The notes beneath the pieces were generated by a model. That model was not told the origin of the DNA. It saw nothing but the letters and a program-made list of their open reading frames with translations, and did not search any database. A stretch of 13,815 nucleotides of DNA from an uncultured Caryophanales bacterium. GTDB taxonomy: Bacteria > Bacillota_I > Bacilli_A > RFN20 > CAG-826. Positions within the stretch are counted from its first letter, which is position 1. Each line of letters begins with the position of its first letter. This document shows, in pieces, positions 1 through 5,735 of this stretch. The translations under genes and the position numbers were made by a program. Where the stretch lies: the NCBI GenBank assembly GCA_946622925.1, contig CAMOQM010000011.1, positions 1 through 13,815 of the forward strand, written 5' to 3'.

Positions 1-290
1 CCGCGTTCCTGGCCTTCGCGGACTTCCAGGCCGGGACGTACTTCTCATCGATCCAGGCCTTGCCTTCGAAGACGATGCCCTCCTGTATGCTATCAACGGC
101 AAAAAAACAGCTTGGCCATGCGGTAAAGCCCGGTGGAATCGGCGTTCATGTTCGATTCCGCCGACGAGGTGGAGCTGTGGAACTGGAACAGGTGGTACAG
201 GAACTCTATGGTCTCTTCGGCGAGGGTTCTCAGCTCCCCCGATTTCGCCGAAAACGCCGCTTCGGCGGCTTTGGGCTTCTTTTCGTTCAT
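1..290 (-). pseudogene. IS1595/ISXO2-like transposase remnant, frameshifted and partial
   Basis: On the minus strand an ATG at 290 opens a frame that ends at a TGA (93-95) just after a run of seven T (plus-strand A at 101-107). If one T is dropped, translation continues without a stop to the left edge. The downstream frame contains EGIVFEGKAWIDEKYVPAW. The W-I-D-E-x-Y part resembles the first catalytic Asp region of IS1595/ISXO2-type DDE transposases, which carry a [VW]-x-D-E-x-[YF] motif. The upstream part (about 65 residues) would be the region before this motif; no zinc ribbon is seen, so the N-terminus may be missing. The fragment is visibly richer in G+C than the genes to its right, which suggests transfer. 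The family assignment rests on the short motif only. The break could be a true mutation, a sequencing error in the homopolymer, or a slippage site. Confidence 0.6.
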
Positions 291-292
291 GT

Positions 293-336
293 TTGGCGGT
301 TTCGCCAGAAGAGGGGACGGCGCCCGAAACCGCCAA
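293..336 (-). repeat. 12-bp perfect inverted repeat next to the transposase start
   Basis: TTGGCGGTTTCG at 293-304 is matched exactly by CGAAACCGCCAA at 325-336, with a 20-nt G+C-rich loop. On the minus strand the hairpin ends two bases before the ATG at 290. It would therefore sit over the ribosome-binding region of the transposase fragment. Leader hairpins that block translation from read-through transcripts are known in some insertion sequences; applying that here is inference. Confidence 0.7.
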
Positions 337-343
337 GTCTCGA

Positions 344-400
344 GAAGGCGCCAGCCCGTCTTCGGGCTCTTGATGCCGACTCCTTCGGATCGGCGCCTTC
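344..400 (-). repeat. Nested inverted repeats, structured leader
   Basis: GAAGGCGCC (344-352) and GGCGCCTTC (392-400) form a perfect 9-bp outer stem. Inside it AGCCCG (353-358) pairs with CGGGCT (363-368) around a TCTT loop. A further hairpin is possible between GCCGA (375-379) and TCGGC (390-394), with TCC/GGA inside it; this one competes with the outer stem for bases 392-394. With the repeat at 293-336, nearly the whole interval 293-400 can fold. It lies between a candidate -10 box (401-406) and the transposase fragment. Confidence 0.6.
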
Positions 401-406
401 ATTATA
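401..406 (-). promoter_or_regulatory. Candidate -10 box for the transposase fragment
   Basis: The minus strand reads TATAAT at 406 to 401, directly ahead of the folded leader. No good -35 box lies 16 to 18 bases upstream, so the call rests on the -10 match alone. A transcript from here would begin within or just before the 9-bp outer stem. Confidence 0.35.
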
Positions 407-412
407 TATCAA

Positions 413-452
413 AGGGGCAATTTATCCCTCACGTGCAAATTAGAGTTTAAAA
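413..452. repeat. 40-bp direct repeat, copy 1
   Basis: Bases 413-452 (beginning AGGGGCAAT and ending GAGTTTAAAA) recur at 4817-4856 in the same orientation with a single difference, T at 422 against C at 4826. Similarity stops sharply at both edges. It contains a central CACGTG. Copy 1 lies between the transposase leader and the lipoprotein gene. It may be an insertion-sequence end, a recombination or attachment sequence, or a dispersed intergenic repeat. No inverted copy was seen in the window. Confidence 0.85.
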
Positions 453-492
453 AACATGGCAACGGCGTTGGACTTGATGCACAATACATTCA

Positions 493-510
493 GATATCGG
501 TAACGATATC
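493..510 (+). promoter_or_regulatory. Perfect dyad upstream of the lipoprotein gene
   Basis: GATATCG (493-499) and CGATATC (504-510) are separated by GTAA. This gives a 7-bp perfect inverted repeat ending 11 bases before the ribosome-binding site of the lipoprotein gene. It could be an operator for a dimeric regulator, or an RNA hairpin with a GNRA-type GUAA loop. TTGGAC (468-473) and TTGATG (474-479) lie upstream as weak -35 candidates, but no convincing -10 was found. Confidence 0.5.
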
Positions 511-521
511 CCAATATGGAC

Positions 522-527
522 GGAGGT
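522..527 (+). promoter_or_regulatory. Ribosome-binding site of the lipoprotein gene
   Basis: GGAGGT lies 7 bases before the ATG at 535. It is one of the clearest Shine-Dalgarno sequences in the window and fixes the start codon. Confidence 0.85.
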
Positions 528-534
528 CCAAACC

Positions 535-3500
535 ATGAAACACAACAAACGCATCTTGCTTTGCACCTCTTCGCTAGCCTTATTGCTCGCTTCTTGTGGT
601 GGAACCAGTAGTAGTCTCTCTAGCGCGCCATCCGCCGCCGATAGCAGCAACCAAAGCACTAGCCAAAATAGCAGTCAAAGCAGCCGTTCTAGCCTTGACG
701 GGGCGAAATGGAACCTCACCGAGCAGGATTTCAATTCCGCGGTGAACCTAAATGTCGCCATCAGCAAGAGCCAAACGTTCTCTTTAAGCATCACTTATCC
801 CAGCGATATCTTCTTGCCGACCATCACCCGAAACGACATCCTCGTCTATCCAAAATCGCAAGTTGCGAACGTTTCCTTTATCGAAAGCGTCGCCAGTAGC
901 AACATCGATAGCTACGAATTCACCTACCATGACCGTCGTAGCGTTACCGTAAGCTTCCCTACGCTTGACGAAGGCGTCTATTACGTTCTTTTCGCCAAAG
1001 AAGCCATCGAAGCGTCCAAATACGCTATCGCCACCGTCTTCACCGCCTCTAACGATTTATCGACCCCCTATTTCTCGTTAGAACAAAATCAGCAATATCG
1101 CATCGGAGAAAAGAACCCCTCCTTCGCTTTTGATTTCTCCAGTGCGAGCCTTGGCGACGCGACGTTAGTCGAATTCGGAAAAGGACTATCCGAATTAACC
1201 ACCGATAAAATCGTCACCGAAGAAGGCAAATTGACCCTTTCCACCAAAGGCACGATCGCCAACGAAGAAACTGGCACCATCACCTTGAAAAAGGGATTCT
1301 TTGCCAATATCGATCACGATACGACCTTCTCCGTGGCCATATCGAGCCAACAATACCAAATCGACCAAGGGTCCTTTGCCTTTGATAACGGCGTTTTCCT
1401 CTTCGATTTATATCTTGAATCCAGCCACGCCGGATTAACCCAAAGCGATATCAAAATTGAAAATAAGGAAGGTTTGGCCATCGCTTCGCTAACGGCGTTA
1501 GAAACCGCAGGTGGCTATCGAATCGGCGTCCAAATGGAAGCGACCGGTCTTAGCGATGCCCTTTCGTCCATGCAAGGGGCGATGCTAGTGGTTTCCGGTG
1601 CCCTATCGATTCCATTTAACGTTTCTTACCCCAGTCTTTCCCTCGATCCCGTTTATGATGGGAAGACTTTGCAGATGCGTGGCACTTTGTCCAACTGCAC
1701 CTTTGGCTTTAGCGACGATGATCTCGTCTATTCCGATTCCAATCTCGTCCTAGAAGGCGATGAGGCTAACGCCACCTTCCAAGATCTAAAATCCGAAGGC
1801 AATACCTTCGTGGCCACCTACGAAATCAAAGACGCCCCCAGCGACCTCCATGGCACCTTGCAAATCGACAAAGCCAAAATCGAGACGCTTTGGGGAGAAG
1901 AATACGAACTTCGCCAAGGATTCGACGTGAAGATGGAAATCGAAAGCGGCGAAGGCGAAGGAGAATATATCCAACCCTTCGATCCGATTTCGCTCATCCC
2001 CATCACGCCGGAAGAACAAGCCAAAAACGACATGGAGGCTTTGCTAAACGCCAATTTGGTTAGGGACAATTCCTCCGAAGCCGCCAATATCGCCATATTG
2101 TTCTTTAAGATCCATTTCGCGATCTATGGCAAAAACGCCGTGTCCGCCGTCGATAACATGATGTCCTTATTCGGTGCCTTTGGCATTGTCGATTTGGGAC
2201 CCACGATCCAAGATGTGCTCAATCGCCTCGAGACCATGGACCATAAGCTCGACGCCGTCTCGGAGAAAATCAGCTATCTCACCGACCAAGTCTCTTCCGG
2301 CACCGCCGCCATTAACGCCGGCATCGACAAGATACTCTTCAACCAATACCAATCCTCTTGGGATGCCTTCACCCACAATTACATCGAACCGATGGAAGAT
2401 ATCATCCGTAGCTTCAAGGTGCGGGTGCAAAACGCCCTCGTCAAAACCGCGCTTTCTTCTAGCCCCACGACCGTCGAGGTTTGCTACGCCAATATCGATG
2501 CGGGCGACGGAGAAAAGCGTTCCGTCGTCATCGAAAACCCCGCGATCCCCGGCTATTCCACCGAATATGCCGAGATCAAGGAACGTCATAAACTTTCGAT
2601 CCCCGCTTCCTATTTTGCAGAAGCGAAACAGACCTTCATCAAAAGTCGCGGCTATAGCACCGAATTCTCCCGTAGCTACCTCGCCGCGCTAGAACAATAT
2701 CTCGAAGACCATCCCAATTCCGCCCTCTACGCCCAAGATATCCTCTCCGCGATTCTTGGACAATCCCAATTCGAAGCGGTCAATAGCGAGGAAGCGACGA
2801 AGTTCTATAACCTCTATAACAATTTCGCCACCGCCCTTCCGAGCAAAATCCAAGACTATTTCCGGATGCTGGAATGCTTCTATAACTTCCAAACCGAAGC
2901 CGAAGAGGATCTGCTTTCCATCCGCGCCAGCATGAAGAAACTGCTCGTGAAATACGTTGGTTTCGTCTCCCTCTTCTCTTCCTTTGCCTCGAACTTTGGC
3001 ATCGAGCAAAGCGAAATCAACAAAGTCACCGCTTTGGCCGATAACTTCCTCCGGGACAATAACCGCCTTGTCCATATCCCCGATCATTCCAACTATTCTT
3101 ACGTCACCCATTCGCTCGTCCAAGCCCATTACGCCGAAATCAATTATTCCATCGGCTTTAAATCCAAGGGCAACCATGGCAGCATGGAGACGAAATTAAC
3201 CTATAGGCTACGCGACCCATGGGCCAATGGCGGCGATTACAAAAACGTCGATTCCATTTCCAACACGCTGACACAAGACGATTTGCTCCATATCAAATAC
3301 CGTATGCAGAACATGTATACCTATTTCGGTTCGCAGGCCCCCACGTTCACCGACTATCTCGAAACCAAAGGGAAATTGATCTCGCCGCAATACGTCAAAG
3401 AGCTCTACGCTTCGGTCTCCGATAAAAAGGAAGAACCGGGCGATTATCCGCCCATCATCACCCAAATCGGTAAGGTGGCTTCCACCACCGAAAAGAACTG

Positions 3501-3777
3501 GTCGGCCCATTGCTTGGATTCGGCTACGGGCAAATATCTCCAAGTGGACGGCCATTACCCCTATGGATTTGCCGATGGTGACATCGTTTCTAACGCTTGG
3601 GGCGCCCTTGATCTGCAGGGCCAAATCCTGGATGCCGAACAACTGACACTCACCGATGAAGTCATCGACCGCGTCGCTTGGTACCACGATTCCCATTCCT
3701 ACTGGGTCAACGACGAATGGTATGTCTTTACCCAGTACACCCAAGGTCGCCATGGCTTAATCTTCTCCAAAGCCTAA
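535..3777 (+). CDS. Large surface lipoprotein of unknown function
   Basis: This 1080-residue protein starts with a basic, hydrophobic signal peptide and a lipobox L18-A19-S20-C21, so Cys21 should be lipidated and anchor it to the outer face of the membrane. A Ser/Gln/Asn-rich linker (about 22-53) follows. Residues 60-470 look strand-rich, like stacked beta domains, and end in an acidic Gly/Glu stretch (470-478). From about 496 it becomes helical: an Ala/Ile/Phe/Met-rich hydrophobic stretch at 515-552, a heptad-like coiled coil around 555-600, and a second hydrophobic helix at 806-822. The last 200 residues are rich in Tyr, Trp and His. No catalytic motif or known domain is recognised. It is monocistronic, with a strong RBS and its own terminator at 3798. 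Two hydrophobic helices around long amphipathic helices recall alpha-helical pore-forming toxins, but adhesin or binding protein is equally possible. Confidence 0.9.
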   Translation: MKHNKRILLCTSSLALLLASCGGTSSSLSSAPSAADSSNQSTSQNSSQSSRSSLDGAKWNLTEQDFNSAVNLNVAISKSQTFSLSITYPSDIFLPTITRNDILVYPKSQVANVSFIESVASSNIDSYEFTYHDRRSVTVSFPTLDEGVYYVLFAKEAIEASKYAIATVFTASNDLSTPYFSLEQNQQYRIGEKNPSFAFDFSSASLGDATLVEFGKGLSELTTDKIVTEEGKLTLSTKGTIANEETGTITLKKGFFANIDHDTTFSVAISSQQYQIDQGSFAFDNGVFLFDLYLESSHAGLTQSDIKIENKEGLAIASLTALETAGGYRIGVQMEATGLSDALSSMQGAMLVVSGALSIPFNVSYPSLSLDPVYDGKTLQMRGTLSNCTFGFSDDDLVYSDSNLVLEGDEANATFQDLKSEGNTFVATYEIKDAPSDLHGTLQIDKAKIETLWGEEYELRQGFDVKMEIESGEGEGEYIQPFDPISLIPITPEEQAKNDMEALLNANLVRDNSSEAANIAILFFKIHFAIYGKNAVSAVDNMMSLFGAFGIVDLGPTIQDVLNRLETMDHKLDAVSEKISYLTDQVSSGTAAINAGIDKILFNQYQSSWDAFTHNYIEPMEDIIRSFKVRVQNALVKTALSSSPTTVEVCYANIDAGDGEKRSVVIENPAIPGYSTEYAEIKERHKLSIPASYFAEAKQTFIKSRGYSTEFSRSYLAALEQYLEDHPNSALYAQDILSAILGQSQFEAVNSEEATKFYNLYNNFATALPSKIQDYFRMLECFYNFQTEAEEDLLSIRASMKKLLVKYVGFVSLFSSFASNFGIEQSEINKVTALADNFLRDNNRLVHIPDHSNYSYVTHSLVQAHYAEINYSIGFKSKGNHGSMETKLTYRLRDPWANGGDYKNVDSISNTLTQDDLLHIKYRMQNMYTYFGSQAPTFTDYLETKGKLISPQYVKELYASVSDKKEEPGDYPPIITQIGKVASTTEKNWSAHCLDSATGKYLQVDGHYPYGFADGDIVSNAWGALDLQGQILDAEQLTLTDEVIDRVAWYHDSHSYWVNDEWYVFTQYTQGRHGLIFSKA

Positions 3778-3797
3778 TCCTTCATTCATCTTTCTTG

Positions 3798-3829
3798 TAG
3801 CGTCCCCCTCTTTGGGGGGCGCTATTTTT
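3798..3829 (+). terminator. Intrinsic terminator of the lipoprotein gene
   Basis: TAGCGTCCCCC (3798-3808) pairs with GGGGGGCGCTA (3814-3824), with one G-T pair and a 5-nt loop, and is followed by TTTTT at 3825-3829. It lies 20 bases after the stop codon of the lipoprotein gene. Confidence 0.9.
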
Positions 3830-3873
3830 GCGTCCACCGCCATTTCTTTGCAAAAAGCCCGGATTTGCGTAAT

Positions 3874-3903
3874 AAAAAGCCCGTAACCATTATGTCTACG
3901 GGC
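3874..3903 (-). terminator. Intrinsic terminator of the convergent unknown gene
   Basis: On the minus strand GCCCGTA (3903 to 3897) pairs with TACGGGC (3885 to 3879), followed by TTTTTATT. It lies about 20 bases after the stop codon at 3923-3925 and faces the plus-strand terminator at 3798-3829. The 145-base convergent intergenic region is therefore filled by two back-to-back terminators. Confidence 0.85.
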
Positions 3904-3922
3904 ATAGGGATGAACCGTTTCC

Positions 3923-4795
3923 TTAGGGCTCCACGCCATCGTCGGGTGGGTCTTTTTCGTTTTCTTCTTCCTTGATGACTTCTTTTTTCGGTTGCGCGTA
4001 ATGGGGATCGAGGTCATTGCCAAGTTGGGCTTGGAAATCCTCCTGGTTGACGGGGATGTTATTATCCACCATGACGGGCTGCGGCATTTCTTCCAGTGCC
4101 TTTTTCCGCATCTCCTCTCCGTAAGCATCGATGATGGCATCGCAGAATTCCACCCTCTTCTTGCCGGTTTTGCTTAGTGAAGCAAATTCGACGCCTTCTG
4201 GTAGTTTATATTCGCGATACGCTTTCGCGGCCACATATAAGGCCTTCTTATCCCCGAAGCAGGGATTATTGGGGTCGCTGGTGGCTTTGGCGACGTTTTG
4301 CAAGACGGTATATTCTTTGGAAGTTAGACCACGCAAACGTTCCCAGAAACCGCCTTTGTTATCGGAGACGATGGTTGGGAAAGTCTTGCCCACGTTATAG
4401 CCATGCGGCTTTTGGTTATGGGCGTTGAAGGCCCGGAAGAAGGATCTCGCTTCTTCGCGGTTTTTCGCCCCAGCGGCGTGCAAGGCGCGGACGATATTTT
4501 GCTTCTTATCGGGGCCATAGTCCTTTTCTTTGATGTATTTGGGGTTAAGCGCGGTTAAGGGGTTGGTCAAGAAATTGGTGACTTCTTCCCGAAGCTTTGG
4601 ATCGGCGATCGAGGCGATGGAGAGGTTATTTTCTTTTAGATAGTCGAGGAAATATTCTCTTCCTGCCGCAAGTAACGTGCCTAACGAATGGGCCTCTAAG
4701 GCATTGGGAACGCCAAACTTATCGGGCTTTTCGAATAGGTCTTTGTGCTGATACATGTAGCGGCGCTCCTCATGGTAGCCTTTGATGGTCTCCAT
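3923..4795 (-). CDS. Hypothetical protein, probably 5'-truncated
   Basis: A 290-residue reading frame that I do not recognise. It has no signal peptide or membrane helix. The body is mixed charged and helical, with a Trp-Glu-Arg segment near residue 151. The C-terminal 40 residues are acidic and Pro/Glu/Lys-rich, like a disordered tail. The frame stays open upstream of the ATG for seven more codons that look like protein (GEEYRKI) until it enters the 40-bp repeat at 4817 and meets a stop at 4826-4828. This suggests the original 5' end was cut off at the repeat. The ATG at 4795 has no clear ribosome-binding site. An ATG at 4756 (Met14) has GAGGAG 9 bases upstream (4766-4771) and may be the start now used. 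The gene converges on the lipoprotein gene and has its own terminator. It may be a remnant rather than a working gene. Confidence 0.6.
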   Translation of the reverse strand: METIKGYHEERRYMYQHKDLFEKPDKFGVPNALEAHSLGTLLAAGREYFLDYLKENNLSIASIADPKLREEVTNFLTNPLTALNPKYIKEKDYGPDKKQNIVRALHAAGAKNREEARSFFRAFNAHNQKPHGYNVGKTFPTIVSDNKGGFWERLRGLTSKEYTVLQNVAKATSDPNNPCFGDKKALYVAAKAYREYKLPEGVEFASLSKTGKKRVEFCDAIIDAYGEEMRKKALEEMPQPVMVDNNIPVNQEDFQAQLGNDLDPHYAQPKKEVIKEEENEKDPPDDGVEP

Positions 4796-4816
4796 GATCT
4801 TTCGATATTCTTCGCC

Positions 4817-4856
4817 AGGGGCAATCTATCCCTCACGTGCAAATTAGAGTTTAAAA
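4817..4856. repeat. 40-bp direct repeat, copy 2
   Basis: This copy is identical to 413-452 except for C at 4826 in place of T. Its left edge coincides with the point where the unknown gene (3923-4795) loses its upstream reading frame. Its right edge touches the T-rich tail of the rsmI terminator. It therefore marks a junction between accessory and core DNA. Confidence 0.85.
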
Positions 4857-4886
4857 GAAAAGGGAAGTAGTCGCCTAATTCCCTTT
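4851..4886 (-). terminator. Intrinsic terminator of the dnaX-rsmI operon
   Basis: On the minus strand AAAGGGAA (4886 to 4879) pairs with TTCCCTTT (4866 to 4859). An inner TAG/CTA stem closes a GCGA tetraloop of the GNRA type, and TTTTCTTTT follows. The rsmI stop codon TAG (4877 to 4875) is itself part of the inner stem. The T-rich tail runs into copy 2 of the 40-bp repeat. Confidence 0.85.
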
Positions 4887-5735
4887 GCCAAATGTTTTTA
4901 AATAGATTTCGTAGACCCGATTCTTTTTGACTTGCAGGGCCTCGGAGACGGCTAGCACCGCCTCTTTGCCTTTTCGCCCATATTCGAGTTGGTCTTTTAA
5001 GGCGAAGGCGATGGTTTGGTCATCTATTTCGGTTTTGGCTTTATTGCCTTCGACCACGATGACCATTTCTCCTTTGAGGGTGTCTTCATTAAGCAAGGCT
5101 AGCTCGGCTAAACTCCCCCGAATCACCTCTTCATGGGCCTTGGTTAGTTCCCTGGTTAAGGTGGCTTGCCTATCTCCTAAGGTGGCCGCCATCGTAATCA
5201 AGGTTTTAGTGATTCGATGGGGCGCTTCGTAGAAAATCAAAGTATCCTCGTTTTTGGCTAAATAATTGAGTCTTGCGACCTTTTCGTTTTCTTTTACGGG
5301 CAAAAAGCCTTCGAAATGGAAATGACTCGTGGGTAAACCCGAGATAACCAAAGCGGCGATAAAAGCGCTGGGTCCGGAGACCACCGAGACCTTGATTCCT
5401 TCTTTGGTGGCCCGCTTTACCAAGCGCTCCCCGGGATCGGAAATACCCGGATAACCGGCATCGGACATATAGACCACTTTCTTGCCTTCTTTTAATAAGG
5501 AAATGATTTGGGTCGCGGCCTCTTCTTCGTTGTGCTCATGGCAGGATATGGTTGGCTTTTTAAGGCCATAATGACTAAGCAAAGAAGCGGAGTTGCGAGT
5601 GTCTTCGCAAGCGACGTAGTCAGCTTCTCCGATTATTTCTATGGCCCTAGGAGAGAATTCGGAAAGATTACCAATCGGGGTGGCGATTAGATAGAGAAGA
5701 GGTGAGTTGCCTACGAAATTAAGCTCTCTTTCCAT
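4875..5735 (-). CDS. rsmI: 16S rRNA (cytidine-2'-O)-methyltransferase RsmI
   Basis: RsmI transfers a methyl group from S-adenosylmethionine to the 2'-O of C1402 (E. coli numbering) in the 16S rRNA decoding centre. The 286-residue protein has the usual family length and motifs: LIATPIGNL (16-24), CEDTR (43-47), SDAGYPGISDPG (91-102), GPSA (121-124), FYEAPHR (168-174) and REL-TKAHEE (195-203). The N-terminal half is the SAM-binding tetrapyrrole-methylase fold. The start ATG overlaps the ricT stop by one base (TAATG), which indicates translational coupling. It is the last gene of the operon, and its stop codon is built into the terminator hairpin. In B. subtilis its counterpart yabC follows yaaT at some distance in the same chromosomal block; here it is directly adjacent. 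Confidence 0.97.
   Translation of the reverse strand: MERELNFVGNSPLLYLIATPIGNLSEFSPRAIEIIGEADYVACEDTRNSASLLSHYGLKKPTISCHEHNEEEAATQIISLLKEGKKVVYMSDAGYPGISDPGERLVKRATKEGIKVSVVSGPSAFIAALVISGLPTSHFHFEGFLPVKENEKVARLNYLAKNEDTLIFYEAPHRITKTLITMAATLGDRQATLTRELTKAHEEVIRGSLAELALLNEDTLKGEMVIVVEGNKAKTEIDDQTIAFALKDQLEYGRKGKEAVLAVSEALQVKKNRVYEIYLKTFGKGN

Noticed and set aside
60..450. Plus-strand reading frames of 105 and 127 codons overlapping the left region.
   Set aside because: They lie opposite the transposase-like frame and its folded leader, have Arg-rich compositions typical of shadow frames, and lack a ribosome-binding site.
3850..3890. Two AAAAAGCCC boxes about 25 bases apart between the convergent genes, considered as a repeat or operator pair.
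   Set aside because: One is part of the minus-strand terminator arm and its T-tract; the other is short enough to match by chance.
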